This document shows, in pieces, positions 10,345 to 23,670 of a stretch of DNA of 64,000 bases. Each line of letters starts with the position of its first letter. Position 1 is the stretch's first letter. The notes below the pieces were generated by a model. It was given only the letters and a program-made list of their open reading frames with translations, was not told where the DNA came from and did not search any database. A program made the position numbers and the translations under genes. This stretch comes from Anthostomella pinea (lineage: Eukaryota > Ascomycota > Sordariomycetes > Xylariales > Xylariaceae): contig CAUWAG010000008.1 of NCBI GenBank assembly GCA_963556695.1, positions 1,302,001 through 1,366,000 of the forward strand. Reading direction: 5' to 3'.

Positions 10345-13300
10345 ATGGCCAATCCTTCTTCGGTCGCGAGGAATGACTTTTTCAAACAGGTACCGTCAGC
10401 CCCTCCACCGTTCACCATCAAAGTGGTCCAGCTAACGTGAATGCGTGGGACAAAGCTCAAACCGCGATGCGTCTCCATCAACAACCTGGCTGTTCGCGAA
10501 CGAGACAAAAAGGCGAGCGCCAAAGACCTGATCAAAGTGACCGATGACCTCTCTGCGCTGTTGGACCGCCAGGTCGCCCAAGATGCATCGGTCCTGGATG
10601 AGAAGCTGGCCGACTACATCTTCTTCCCGCTCTCCAACATCCTGCGCGCCCAGCAGGAGTATCCCATCCGCCTGACAGAGGTCACCATCAAATGTCTGAG
10701 GGTCTTGATTGAGTATGGCTGGAAGAGCAAGATCCCGAAAGAGCTCGCGCAGCAGCTTCTCATCTTGCTGACCTTCATCATCGGCGGTGTACCTGGCCAG
10801 GAGAGAAAGGATCGCATCCCCGAAGAGACCGAACTGGAAGCCTTCAAGGCTCTCATCGCCTTGACCAAAGCTTCAGGCTCGTCGCTTGCAGGCGCTGCAG
10901 GTTTGATGGAGACCAATGCCATTCCCGCTCTGGGCCATGCCATTACGGTCGTATTGGAGGGGGTCACGGACGGCAGGACGCCTGATCTCCAGCTTGAGGC
11001 ACTGAACGCCCTGAATGCTATATACACAGCAGTCAAGGACCAGACAGCATTGGCTACGTTCCTGCCTGGAATAGTGTCTTCTCTAAGCAGACTGCTGACA
11101 CCGCCAACCGCCCTGAAGACCCAGAAGCGGATTCTCATACGGGGGTTGACTGCCCTTAAAGATGTACTCACGAGGGTTCTGGGAGATATCAAGACCATGG
11201 CCATCCTCAATAAGCCGCCCGGAGACAAGACTGAGAAGGCCACCGAGGGCAAGGTACTCACACCTTCGTGGTTGAAGGCCACTGTGGCCAAAGTGAAGCT
11301 TGCTCTTGCGAGTGTGCTGAAACTGCGGTGTCACACCTCGGAAGATGTGCAGTGCGCTTTGGAGCGACTGTGTATTACGCTCTTGGATGAATGCCACCGA
11401 TCACTGTCTGAGTGTGCTTCGATTCTGGTCGAGACGGCAATGATCCTGGCTAGCGACGAAGACGAAAAGTCCTCACTCGAGACTAGTCTGACCGATCTGG
11501 CCAGGATCTATCCAGAACTGGGAGACACAATCAAGAATACAATATTCAATTGGGTCACCAGCCTGCCGCGGATCGTGCAATCGAGCGATGAGAAGGTCAA
11601 GCAGCAGGCCATTCGAAACCTCGTGAAAGGCCAACACTTCATCACCACTCTTCAAATCGATTCATCTATCCTGGGTGACTCGATGGCTGCATCATTGAGG
11701 GACAGCACAACGGCACTTGTCATGGCAACCAAGCCAGGGGGAGGTGTCATGTCCGAGATGCCCTCAAACGCAATTGAGTTGAAAAACATGGACATGGCTG
11801 CACGCGACCAAGGCAACTCGTTCCGGCCTGTCCTGATCGCCCAGGAGACAGAACGCTCTACACGGTCAGCACTCCTCGACTTCATCTCGAAGTATGGACC
11901 TACTACACAACAAGTCAAACTTGCGAGCGACATGCTCAATTATGTACGTGAGTCGAGTGGCCCAAGCCAGATAGCTTCGTACTGGCTAGCATTTGAGCTC
12001 GTCAAGGCCACCTGGTCCCAATCCTCAGACCTGGATGATTTTCTCGATCTGAGTTCCGCTGCAGACGCCTCAGATGGGAGCGAATCTGTCTTTCAGGAGC
12101 TCTATTCCTTCTCTGTTGCCATACTGGACTCGCAAGCTGAGGCAGAGGAAGTGGACTGGCGAATGCAGGCTCTGGCCTTGGAGGTCACGACCTTTGCTGC
12201 AGTGAGGATGCAAGAAAGCTTCCGCCCGGAACTCATAGACGTGCTATATCCCATAGCAACGTTTTTGGGTTCCGACGTTCCTCAGGTGCGAGAGCACGCG
12301 ATTATCAGTCTCAACAGCATATCAGCCTCCTGCGGCTATTCCAACGTCACGGACCTCATTATTGACAACGTCGACTATATGGTGAACTCTGTGTCGTTAC
12401 GTCTGAATACCTTCGACATATCACCAGCATCCACCCAAGTCCTGCGCATGATGATCAGGCTCACAGGTCCAAAGCTGATACCCTATCTCGACGACGTTGT
12501 GGCATCCATCTTCGCAGCACTCGACAACTACCATGGATACACCTTGTTCGTCGAGAATCTGTTCGGTGTGCTCAACGAGGTCGTGCAACAAGGCACCAAG
12601 TCTGAGAACCTACTCGTTGAGGACGCCAAATCATCCAAGGTCGACCACAGAAAGACCATGTCAAAGCTAGCCACTACCGAGGATCTCAGCGAGATCCTAG
12701 ACAACCGGGCGGAACGCCAGAAGAAACGACGACAAGAAGACCTGGAGCGCGAAGCAGAGGTCGAGAAGCACCCGCAGAGGCCGTGGAAAGTGCCCAGGAC
12801 GACAGAAGTTTTAGAAGAAGGGGGAGACGACGAGCCCAGCACCGAGGCCGAGAAGCCGCCGCCACCCAAGACTCCCACATTCAAACTGCTCTCCCGCATC
12901 ACGGACCTAACGCAGCACTATCTCACCTCGCCCACCCCCACGCTTCGCAAATCCCTCCTCGACCTTCTCGCCACCGTCTGTCCCGCGCTGTCCCCCGACG
13001 AGGACGCGTTCCTGCCCCTCGTCAACTCGATCTGGCCAGTCCTCGTCGAGCGGCTCTACGACCCCAAGACCTTCGTCGTGGTCGCGGCCTGCGAGGCGCT
13101 CTCGGCGCTCTGCGAGAGCGCTGGCGACTTCCTCAACACGCGCATCAAGGACGAGTGGTCCGACAACCTGGGCAAGTGGTGCCGCAGGACGAAGGCGGAG
13201 GCCACGGCGGCCCGGTCGCGCGGGAAGGGGACGGGTAGAGCTCCGATTGGTATTGGTGGAGAGGGCAAGGGGCTGCTCATCCCGATCCGCTCGCGTGACG

Positions 13301-13671
13301 GCGGGCTCGAGGGCATGGAGTTCTCCTCCCGGGCTACTGTCGAGGGAGCCCCCACGAGCGCGGGCGCAGGCGGGAACGGGAGCACCAGCACCGGGCTCGG
13401 CAGGTTCACGCAGGCGGCGCAGGCGTGGGAGGCGGTGCAGGGCCTGCTGATCGCGCTCGTGTCCCACGTCCAGGTCGACGACGACGTTTTCGACCAGATC
13501 CTGCTGCTGCTGGCGGACTCGCTGGCCTCGAACGCCGAGGCGCGGGGCGCGCTGGAGGCGGTCGATCCGGATGCGGTCTGGTTGGCGATGTATGAGCGGG
13601 GGATGCTGGGACCGACGGAGGTGGCGGGGCGGAGGCCGGTGATGGAGGGCGTGAGGTTCGTGGAGGTCTAA
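10345..13671 (+). CDS. TTI1: TTI1, subunit of the Tel2-Tti1-Tti2 (TTT) complex
   Basis: A HEAT/ARM-type solenoid of 1086 residues. TTT works with Hsp90 to mature PI3K-related kinases (TOR, ATM, ATR, TRRAP types) in cytosol and nucleus. Exon 1 is only 15 codons (10345-10389, MANPSS...FFKQ). A 66-nt intron (GTACCG...CTAAC...AAAG) joins it to exon 2 (10456-13671) at LKPRCV, the family's conserved N-terminal motif. An ATG inside the intron at 10441 would give a similar ORF but lose that junction, so I prefer the spliced start. The family-like DEKLADYIFFPLSNI segment lies near residue 60. Long helical repeats follow. A charged segment around 760-820 and a Gly/Ser-rich insert around 930-1000 interrupt the solenoid. 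Length agrees with fungal TTI1. Confidence 0.88.
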
Positions 13672-15458
13672 GTTAGGGAGTCGGTTGGTGGTGGTTTGCT
13701 AGCTGCCTTTTAAATACCTTTGGTGGGGAGTAGTTAGTTACTGTCTGAAATAAGTCGTGCCTGGTGAGAGAGACTTTTGTACGCTTGAATCCTGAGTCTG
13801 AAACTCCTAAAGAGGATTAATCATAGTTGGATGGTGACTTTGATGGTTCTTGTTCCTATGTTGGTGCTTAGGTACGAAGTTGATATGCTTGGAAACTAGG
13901 CGACCAGTCTAGACGTTCGCTCTGGTGGTTTGAAATGGCGTAGTGGCATTGCGCCAGCCTCGCTTTTGTCCGCCGTAACCCCTATCCCGGACCTGGACCG
14001 CGGGCCGGGAATCACAACGACGTAGATATCATGAGTGCATGCCTAATAAAGCTCGGGGCTTTGATTGAGCCTCGCTAATTTCGCCATCACCGGCGCGGCA
14101 AGGGGCATCGGTAAGTATCACATCTGGCCATAGTATGAGACGCGTGTGCGCCCAGACATGTTCATCTCTAGGTTTTCTTCCGTTCGGATCAGGTATGTAC
14201 CATACCGGTCTAGTCTATGACCTTAGAGACGAATGAGGAGAAGAGGGGGAGGGAGAGAAAGACGGTACAATATATCTATCTACGCACCTAATTTTCCCTT
14301 CATTTTTTCGCTAAATGCGCAACCCAATAACTAGGTATATTGCCCAACAGTGCTGCAGGCGCAACACACCCACCCACCCACACACCAGCCTTGCTCGACG
14401 GCTCAACGTCGTCCAGCTTGCATTCATACATACCCACCTGTTGGATCCGCCTCATGTGAGGTCCTTGCGACGGTTATGCAGCATGTCCAGGGGCGGCGGC
14501 GGCGCTGGCTTGGTAGCTAGCTGGGCGAAACGGACCTTGAGAATTCGGGTGGTCGTCGATGCTCTCGTCATCCCAGATCAGCCGCCGCGTCGCGCGGATA
14601 TTGTGAGCGAGAGATCCTGACTCCCGAGGCGCACATGGTCAGGAACCTCGTGCAAGATCCACGGCGCCGCAGCTGGTGACCTCGTAGCTCGTCAGCGGGC
14701 GCTTCGATTACGATCGACGCAGCGTCGGTCCTGCGGCGGCGGTGGTGGAAACTGGTTGAAGTTCCAGATGATCCGCAAGTTCGCTCGGGTGCTGGGTCCA
14801 GCACGATGGCACTATGGCAGCACATATCAGCAGAGGAAGATGAGGACTCGTGTTTGGCAGGACAGCACTCGGGAAGCACGAGACAATTGTAGTTGGTGTC
14901 CACGTACATTTTCTGCATAGTCCTCGTTGGCGCTGTGGTGTGGCACGGGTTGCCTACGTCAATGCCAGACAGTCGGAACGGTTGTCCGAACAGCCGAAGT
15001 GGCATCGCACCAGTCCAGGGTATCAGGTACGCTCTGCTCGTTATGGCAGATGCTACGGTCGCGTTCGACGCGGCTGCCCGGAGAAGAACTTGACAAGGTC
15101 TTCCTTCGAGCTACATGTAGCGGCGGCCGTGCAGCTTTCCAGGCCGCTCGTAGGTCGAAGTGTTCACGATCGTACCGGTACGTCAAAACTCGGATTTCGG
15201 CGTACACGAAAACGGAGCGATTTGACGAAATCAGGCGTTTGATGAGTCCCCGTCAAGAGAAGAACGACTTGCGATCGTGAGACGAAGAGAGTGGCGACGG
15301 CGACATCTTCTGTCGGGGACCTCGGATGTGGTGAGCTTCTACAGCCTGACATTTGTAGTCATGGCAAAGACATTATTGATTATGTCCACTTTTAGGTGTC
15401 AGTAGCGACATACCTACTGCAGCCCTTCTTCTTTCTCCTTTCTCCACCTCCTCCACTC
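13672..15458. other. Intergenic region with one enzyme relic
   Basis: Between the convergent 3' ends of TTI1 and the dead carboxylesterase. It holds the short-chain-dehydrogenase relic (separate entry), a (CCCA)n-like tract near 14366-14384, and otherwise only short unsupported ORFs. Confidence 0.5.
14065..14110 (+). pseudogene. Relic of a short-chain dehydrogenase/reductase N-terminus
   Basis: The frame reads LSLANFAITGAARGIG, an exact match to the SDR nucleotide-binding motif TGxxxGIG with its preceding strand, and is followed at once by a consensus donor GTAAGT (14111). A plausible acceptor (CTCTAG) follows about 60 nt later, but the downstream frame (GFLPFG...) does not continue as an SDR. 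An in-frame TGA at 14062-14064 sits directly upstream, with no ATG. I read this as the stub of a decayed or deleted gene; an unrecognised upstream exon is the alternative. Confidence 0.45.
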
Positions 15459-17183
15459 CTACTCAGGCACCTTCTTGCCCATGTTCCGCCAGAAGTCGCA
15501 GCGAACACCGCGTCCACCCTCCCAAGTGTACGCATCAGCCAGCCGGAACTCGTTCTTCTGCGTTGACCCTGTGCAGTAAGGCAGTCCACCGATTTCGGTG
15601 GTCTCCGGGCATGTCGTGTTGAAGTCCATCAACAGAGGGTTGTAGATGCTGTATGGCGGCCAGTCGCTGACAGGGTTGTAGGTGGTGTTGCCAGTGTTGA
15701 TGCCATTGTCGTATAGGCTGGAGACTGACGGGTTGTCGTTGACGATGAAATTTCCAAGCATCTCCATAAACGCGATTGGTCTAAGGCAATGGTCAGCAGC
15801 GGTCAGTTTATTGATAATGCTTTTCAACAGTCAGTCCCATTACTCACAAAGTTGGCGTTGTGGTAGGTACCAGAGTACGGCCAGCTGAAATACGCTGCAC
15901 CATCGGCGCCATGCTCCGCGTTCGGGATTGAGAACTGATACTTCCAGCCTTCTCCACCATGCTTGTTGTTGTTATACGCCTCCGTGAGCCAAAACGACGG
16001 ACAGATGAATCTGCTCTCGCCATAGATGGCCTCCGCACGTCCTTGCTGGCCAGTTGCAACCGTGCTCTCGTTAACAGTCGTGGGGTCGTAGCTGCCCCTC
16101 GGTAGCGAACATCACGGCATTCGGATAGGTGGAAGCATTGCTGGCCGGGTACTAGTTAGAGCAGAATCTTGGCGATGTCGTTGTTCGAGAAGTTCGGGAA
16201 AGTGACTCGAAGAAAATCCACGAGATCATCGACGGTATTGATCGCCCCCGGTTGGACCCATGAAGCACCCTCGAACGCATTGGAGCCTGCGAGATGGTTG
16301 AGTCCGTTGACCTTGCCGTCTGCGAGCGCCTTGCTTGGCCGCTCTTGAATCAAGTGGCCATCAGTCACAGGCAGGAAAGCAAAGGTGCCTCATGTACCGC
16401 TCTGGGACACATCTACGTTGTCGTTCATGCGCGTTGCCGAGTCTGCCGCCTGGAGACAGTCGAATATTGGCTTGGAACCGTTATGCAGATAAGCACCCCG
16501 CACATCACATCCTGCTGCAGAAGCGAAAGCGTAGTACGCCTGGGACGGCTGCCGGTCTTTGTATCCGTATTGGAAAGCAAGGTAAGGGGATGCGGTGATG
16601 GGGTTTCTGAACAAAGAGGTTCCAAGAGTACCACCGTAGGCAATGTCATGCAGCATCACACTCCCAGCACCAGCACTCTCACCGAAGATGGTCACCTTTC
16701 TATTGTTGCCTCCGAATAGGTGGATGTACTGCTGGATCCACTGGAGGGCGAGCTGTTGGTCCAGCAGACCGGCGTTGGGGGTACCCTTCCGAGCGAGCTC
16801 ATCTGAAGACAGAAAACCGAAGGCTCCAAGCTGAGGGCTGTGTTAGCTCACTGTCATGTACCGACTTGGCGTGGCGAAGGATTACCCGATAGTTCATGTC
16901 GACACCCACGAATCTATTGTTGTTGGTCGTCATAAGAGCAGTCAGTCAGGCCATACGCTCCACTTCCGGCTGCATAGCCACCGCCGTGAATCCACACGAG
17001 GAACGGCAAGCCAGGCTCGTCAGTCGAGTTACCTTGTGTAACAACATTGGTACCAGCTGGCGCAAGAACATTGAGGAACAGGCAATCCTCGCTGCTCGCG
17101 GAGTTGTCGACCGACGAATACCTGCTTGCTGCGTCTTCAGCTTGAGGACACTGCGATCCATAGCTGGTAGCGGACTGCACGGA
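15459..17183 (-). pseudogene. Dead type-B carboxylesterase/lipase
   Basis: Pieces of a secreted carboxylesterase (cholinesterase-like alpha/beta-hydrolase) lie in order: SATSYGSQC, SSEDCLFLNV, oxyanion-hole WIHGGGYAAGSG, the nucleophile elbow GESAGAGS, the conserved LPVTDG segment, and a C-terminal region ending at 15459. Lesions: a 4-nt tandem duplication (CAGT, 16939-16946) shifts the frame before the LMTTNNN segment; a TGA (16390-16392) replaces the Trp expected in GTWxFLPVTDG; a 4-nt insertion carrying stops sits at about 16153-16160; and an extra base by the C-run at about 16094-16098 shifts the frame again. The usual first 50-60 residues (signal peptide, GIPYAxPP) are not found upstream. 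Two normal introns remain recognisable. Without repair the product would be non-functional. Confidence 0.85.
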
Positions 17184-19883
17184 AGATCGAAAGAGAGTTG
17201 CAACAGCGTGCTGCGAAGAAGGATGAAGGAGAAGGGCCCCGTACAGTCAAAGGTGAGGTGGAAGACGAAGCAGAGCCAGCAGAAACTGTTGTTCTTGTTG
17301 CATCCTACTTTTACCCCTGATCAGTAATAGGAGAGGGTCATGACGTGGTCGCGTCGGCTGTTACTACCGGTAACCGTGAAATTGCAAGGTCCCATCCTTA
17401 GTGGTCGATCAGGGCCAAGTGGAGGAGGAACTTGGCCTTCTTGGTCACAGAAGTCAACCTTCAATGGTCAAGTCCATCGATTTTGTGTGTGTTTGCCAAA
17501 GTAGCATGGTCATATAATCATTGTTGGTGGTAGTGGGGGTCTCGATGTTGTGAGCCTCGTGGAGGGTCTTACTCAGACCCGCTTGTGACGACCCCAAGTG
17601 CATGGGCCAGGTATTCCACGAGCTCCCGACATATAAAGCATCATTCGTGAGTCGTACGATTTGATGAGTTGTAACCTGAATAAATCCATTCCGGTAGAGT
17701 GGTCGCCCCATGAAGAGGTACAAATTAGTTGTTTGAGCTTCCCGCCCAGAAACTCCAAGAGATTGGCAGACGCGACGGCGAATTGGCACGCCATTAATAA
17801 CAAGCTTCACGCGATTAGGCTTTCACTAGGAACTCCACGCGGCCGTTTCGATTAGGCAACGTCCAGTCTTGCCAAGGGCTAAACTTGGCTAGCAGTATGA
17901 CGTTTGCTAACACCGACAAACTCCAAAGAGCCTCATCAAATTCGACTTCACCTCGTGATACTACCAGTTGTCGTGTCAAGGTGCTCTATCTGTCACCACT
18001 CCAATCGGGCGTTCTTGGACAGACAGACTCGAAGCCCTTCCATGTGGCTGACCTACTAATCATTGATCAGTAGGGCACACAGCTGAGCTGACAGCTCAAG
18101 AACCTTGTTATCGCAGTCCACTGAGGGGCGATACTGTTTATCGGTCGAAACGAAGAAATCAGGCACGTCAGGCCACGCGACGGATTCTTCCGAGGGGTCT
18201 CAAGGGTCTTGGGTACGGTGAGATTCATCATTCTGGGTGGGGACAGAGGGGTAGTCGCGTCGCGTCTGACAAGGGACATGGGAACCAGGGCATCCGCTTG
18301 GGCAACATTTGAGATGATGACGGGCGAAAAAGAGCTTGTCAACCCTTCTGGAAGCGCCATCTACAGGTAGGTAGGCGATGACTGGCGGAGTGACTTCCGA
18401 CCTCCCTCCTGTTCGCGAAGGTGGTGGTGACCTTCACGCTCGAACACTAATAAAAGATGGTTGCACCTAGCAGGCTGCACAACGTGGGATGAATCCCTCG
18501 GATACTGCTCAATCCAGAGATGCGAAAAGGGACGCGATGCTTGCTCCAATGGTATTGCAATGGCCGGCCCAAGAGATGCAATGCAACGCCCACCTTCCCC
18601 ATGCGTCCTTCTTATCAGCTTGGCCCCGGGCAGCCTAGAGATAGCAGGATGGATCGTTGAAAACAGGAGTCTTGACCGAAGCTAGACGTCTGTCTGGACG
18701 AGCTACCTCCTTACCTACACAGGGACCTAGCCAGTCAGCTCGCTACCTTACCTAGGGTGATCAACTCGACGAGCTCTATCGAACACCGAGGCCCTGGTTG
18801 GACTAATGCTGCCAGGCCTGGCTACATATGCACGTGTAGCTAGGTACCTACATACTGCCAGTTGAGCATCGAAAGGGGGGAGGGCATGTGTGCATGGACC
18901 CATGGTACAGGGCGACGGCGATAGGGGTGCAGGCATTGCAATTGGCTGCAGACAACCTTACCTTACCTGGTTGCCAAGTCTGCACAATCTACATATCCAA
19001 GGTACCTGGGTACCTTGCCCCCGGCAATCATGCCATGTTCTAGAATCTCCAAGCTGACAATTGGAGGTGAGGTATTCCTAATACCTTTCCCTTTGAAGCC
19101 ACCGACGGCGAGCTGCGAATCAGCCTCTCGAGTCCAGAGTGGCATGCAGCAATGTCTCACCGCCGCCTGTAGGACCTCGGACCCGATGATTGGGGTAGCT
19201 ATACCATGGGGCATTACCGGTACACGAGGGCTACACGCTGTATGAGAAAACAGCCAGCTGAGCTTAGTGGATGTGCATGTTCGTACGAACATGGACAATG
19301 CAGAGGAATATATTCAGAGTGGGCAGACCGAAACTCCAAGACTCCTCGAGTTAGAATAAATTTCCTTAGACAAGACTTACTCGACGAACATGGATCCTCG
19401 GGCGAGGTATGGTAAGGTCGTACCAATCACGGCGACCTCGATATGGCATCAGGATCACACGGGTGCGACGGGTACCCATACCTGCACTTTCCAGTATCGC
19501 CGAGTACCTCTATGTGACATCGGATGCCATCGAGTAAGTGAGCAGTGCGACATTCCCATCTCGCCCGCGTCTAAAGGTAGGTGTTCTGTAATTATCAGCT
19601 CGGGCTCACTCGCCCATTTGCTCACTGCAGCTGGCCAGACAGGGTGACTCCAGGTCTACCAGCCTTCAGATCGCTCCATTGTCTTGGACCCTGCACAGAT
19701 AACGAAGTAGGTAGCAATCGAATTTAGTATATATCGTTGGCACAACTCCCACATCCGCCGCTCCTATCACGAGCCTTTTTTCTTTTCTTTCTGTTTCGCC
19801 CCTTGAGCGCCAGAACCTCCCGCTGGACCGTTCGAGTCCTCATCCTGCCATACTACAACCGCCGGGAGAGAGAGTGGGATATC
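17184..19883. other. Intergenic region, nothing recognised
   Basis: 2.7 kb with short ORFs only. The 3' part is the presumed promoter of the amino-acid permease, with a C/T-rich stretch at 19765-19800 just before the start. Several GGTACCT-like and TACCTA motifs recur around 18720-19020, without known meaning. Confidence 0.4.
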
Positions 19884-21878
19884 ATGGCCATGTCCGACTC
19901 GGAAAAGCACGATCACAAGGCGCCCGAGGTCAACCCGCACCTCTACGCGACCAATCACTCCGATGAGGAGGTCGGCGTCGTCGCGAAGGGCGCTGCCCTC
20001 AAGACCGATCTGCATGGTCGACACATGCAGATGATTGCGATTGGTGCGCATTCTTCATGTTATACCGATACGTATAATAGTGTTGCTAACGGGCCTGCTC
20101 TCAACAGGTGGTGCCATCGGAGCTGGTCTGTTTATTGGGACTGGAAATGCGCTCTACAGCGGTGGCCCTGCTTCCCTGGTATGTCCATGTCCGACTCTGA
20201 GATACCGAATGCGCGCCGTGTCACCGTGTCACCATGTCAGCCCGAGACTGACGGTTCCCGGCTTCCAACCTTAGGTCATTGGCTACACCATCGTCGGTAT
20301 CATGTTGCTCTTCACCATGCAGGCTCTCGGCGAGTTGGCTGTCCTCTACCCGGTCAACGGCGCCTTCTACACCTACATTGTGCGCTTCATTGACCCTTCA
20401 TGGTGCGTTGCCCGCATCCGGCCCGACTCTATCATATACTATTCCGTCAATACTGACTTGCACTTCTAGGGGTTTTGCCGTGGGCTGGGAATACGCCATT
20501 GGCTGGCTTACCGTCTTACCATTCGAGCTGATCGCCGCCGGTGCCACCATCGAGTACTGGAGGAGCGATATCAACGTGGCCGTCTGGGTCACTGTGTTCT
20601 TGGTCGTCCTCACCATCATTCAGGTCTTCGGCGTCCGGGGCTACGGTGAAGGTACTTTCTCCTCATCCAACGACTCTGCCATGGAAACGTCTAACAGTGC
20701 GCAGTTGAGTTCGTCCTCAGTATGATCAAGATCGCCGCCTGCATTGGATTCATCATCTTCGGTATTGTCGTCGACTGCGGTGGGGTTGGCGACAAGGGCT
20801 ATCTGGGGGCGAGATACTGGTACGATCCAGGTGCCTTCCGGAATGGTTTCAATGGATTCGCAGGTGTCTTCGTTGTTGCGGCTTTCGCCTTTGGCGGCAC
20901 CGAGTTGGTCGGTCTGGCAGCCGCCGAGTCCGCGAACCCGAGAAAGGCAATCCCGCTGGCCGCTAAGCAGGTCTTCTTCCGAATCGCCTTTTTCTACATC
21001 GTCAACCTCTTCATCCTCGGCCTCATCTTCCGCGCAGACGACCCGCGTCTTGAGCATGCCACCGGTTCAAACTCGAGGTTTTCGCCCTTTACGCTGGCCA
21101 TCCAAGACGCCGGTGTCGCCGCGTTGCCGTCCATCTTCAATGTCGTCATTACCATCTCGGTTATCAGCGTCGCGAACTCGTGCACCTTTGGCTCGACCCG
21201 TACTATGCAAGCCATGGCTGAGCGCGGCATGGCGCCCAAATTCCTCTCGTACGTTGATAAAGACGGTCGACCCGTGTGGTGCATCGTCATCCAATTGGTT
21301 TTCGGTCTTCTCGGCTACGTCGGCGCGGCGCCGAACGGAGGCGTAGCTTTCGACTGGCTTCTGGCTCTGAGTGGTCTGGCATACTTCTTCGCCTGGGGTT
21401 CATGTTGCCTGGCTCACATCCGGTTCCGAATGGCCTACAAGGCACAAGGACGAGACTTGCGGGAAATTCCCTACAAGGCTCCCTGGGGGATCTGGGGAAG
21501 CGCAATTGCTTTCTTCCTCAACATCGTCTGCTTGATCGCCACGTTCTACAATGCTCTCTACGTAAGTCGAGCCCCGTTTTCATTACAGCGACTGAAAGAT
21601 AACTGCGTGACTAACGTTGATACTTTCAGCCCGACCCCAATGCCACTCCCGACGCCGAAGTCTTCTTCCAGAAGTACCTGGCAGCCTTCATCGTGCTAGG
21701 CTTGTACATATTCTGGAAGTGCTACTCTCGCGACTGGAAGATGTGGGTCAAGCTCCAGGACATCGATCTGGTATCCGGCAGCCGCCCGCTCGAGCCGGAG
21801 GAGTTCGACAGCATCGAGTTCCACGAGAAGCTGACCCTGAAGAACTTCCCCATGCGTGTTCTCAGGAGCATCTTCTAA
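19884..21878 (+). CDS. Amino-acid permease (YAT family, GAP1-like)
   Basis: A 12-span proton-coupled amino-acid transporter of the plasma membrane, 548 residues. Six exons: 19884-20043, 20108-20178, 20275-20402, 20470-20651, 20705-21561, 21630-21878; all introns GT-AG and the sum a multiple of three. The family's first-helix signature GGAIGAGLFIGTG spans the first intron. GELAVLYPVNGAF, the WGFAVGWEY loop, and FGGTELVGLAAAES with PRKAIPLA follow. The C-terminal cytosolic tail is long and acidic. Two start codons lie six bases apart (19884 and 19890). Members of this family range from general to dicarboxylic amino-acid permeases, and the substrate cannot be told from sequence. All hallmarks are intact. 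Confidence 0.93.
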
Positions 21879-23670
21879 GCTTCTCACAGACGCTTGGAAA
21901 CGAGATTTCTCACGAACGGGCGTACGGGCATTGTGGTATGCGATCTAGACAGCAGAAAGAAGGGTCTGCGCATATAACGGCATCTTGACATGCCGATGGA
22001 TATGTCCGGTCCTTCCCCACCATGAAATACTTCGATATAGATGGTAAATATCTTCATTCAAGATACAGTTGCTCTTATGATATGCTCATCAAATTACCTG
22101 TATGAACAAGTGGAATCATGTTGGTTGCAAGGGCCGACCATGACCCTCCACCTCACCACGCTGAACTGACCTCTGAGCAGGAATATAAGGGTGGGAAGTC
22201 GCTCAAATGGTACTAACTTGAGTCCTATAGCAGTGATTGAGTAGCGACGTCCTGTCTTTCTACCTAGAAAGCGCGCGATCTGCTACGAATTACTACATGC
22301 CCTTGAGTGGCCTGAGCCAGAAAAGATCCCCACCGATATTACTAACCTAAGCAGCTCCATCCTTTCGGAACCCTCTCCCCGGCCCCCGAACCAATCAGAA
22401 GCCAGGAAGTAGGCCCCCCCCATCCCAGCCACCACATCCATCCACCGTCCCCCTACATTCACCACACGCACATACGGACTTCTCGAACGAACAACCTGCC
22501 ATCTCCAGGACACCCATCTATTGTGTCGCGATTATGCTCAATCGCTTCAGCTCGCCCAGGGCTGCACGGGATTGTCATGGAAGCCCCGAAAACTCGACAT
22601 ATAAATGACCCCGGAATCCAATCAATTCACTTCAGTTCGCGAGGCTCGAAATGAATTGCAATTAATCGTCAAGGTCCGAATTGAATTGGATTGGATTGTG
22701 ATTGTATAACTTGGCTTCAATGAAACGCAGGTGATCACCCTCTCCCTAAGGCATTTGCCTCCAAATGTCCACCTACCTACCTTCCAAGGTGCCTGGCCAA
22801 CACCGTCGCCTAGTAACCCAGATACACCCCCATTCACCTACCACCACCCCAAAACCCCAGTCGTTCCAGACCTCACTTCACTCACCTCAACTCCTTCGCT
22901 CTCACAGCGAGAACTTTCCTTTGTTCTCCTGCTCTCCTATACCAAACACACCTGCGCCAATCAGATCTTCCTGGACGTCTCTTACCGACATTCTGTTTGA
23001 TGTCGAGTCGGTGTGTTGCAAACACATACAGAAACTTGTGGAAGCCTACTTACCTTAAGGGTTGGAAGGCGGTCGTTCCTACACTTCTTCCGGATCTTTT
23101 GACAGCTACCACTTCGACTCTTCTTGACTACTGGTGCAATCAAACTTCACGAGTGGGTAAGGTGTTCCGCAAGAGCGATTATTGGCAGACCGGATACCTT
23201 GTCCAGCGAGAGTCTACAAAATACAACCCAAGCACACTTTCCTTCGTTACATGCGAACGGGGCGTACACAACTTCGCTCAGCATTGAAACCACTGAACGG
23301 CAATCTCGCCTACGACAGTGGCGCATCCAAGAGCCTGGGGAAACAGCATTGGGGAAACAGCATCGGCCAACTGGCGCCGCGATAGTTGATCTCTATCACC
23401 ATATCGTCAAGGTCGGACCTTCATGTTGACAAGTTGGTCTCTAGTACCGTCTTGGGCAACTGCGCCCGTGCGTATTTCAAACCTTGGTGCATTGGCATAA
23501 GCAGCTTCGATGTCGGGGTTTTGCACGTCATAGATGACACTGACACTCAACTCAATGTAGGGATTTCAACACGGTTTATTCTTTTCGATCGCAAGGGAAG
23601 AGCCAAACCAAAATATACCCTAAGATACAACAAAAAGCAGAGCCGCCTTGCTGTACGGCAACTCGTTACC
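21879..23670. other. Intergenic region, nothing recognised
   Basis: Holds the permease 3' flank and the upstream region of the 2EXR gene. There is a patch of AATTGAATT/AATTGCAATT-type short AT repeats near 22650-22690. The frame of the 2EXR gene stays open upstream to 23386 but has no ATG there, so this is probably leader. Confidence 0.4.

Noticed and set aside
10614..11291. 225-codon antisense ORF inside TTI1
   Set aside because: Shadow of the HEAT-repeat exon; no domain signature.
12907..13467. 186-codon antisense ORF inside TTI1
   Set aside because: GC-rich third-position shadow of the TTI1 exon with biased Arg/Gly/Leu composition.
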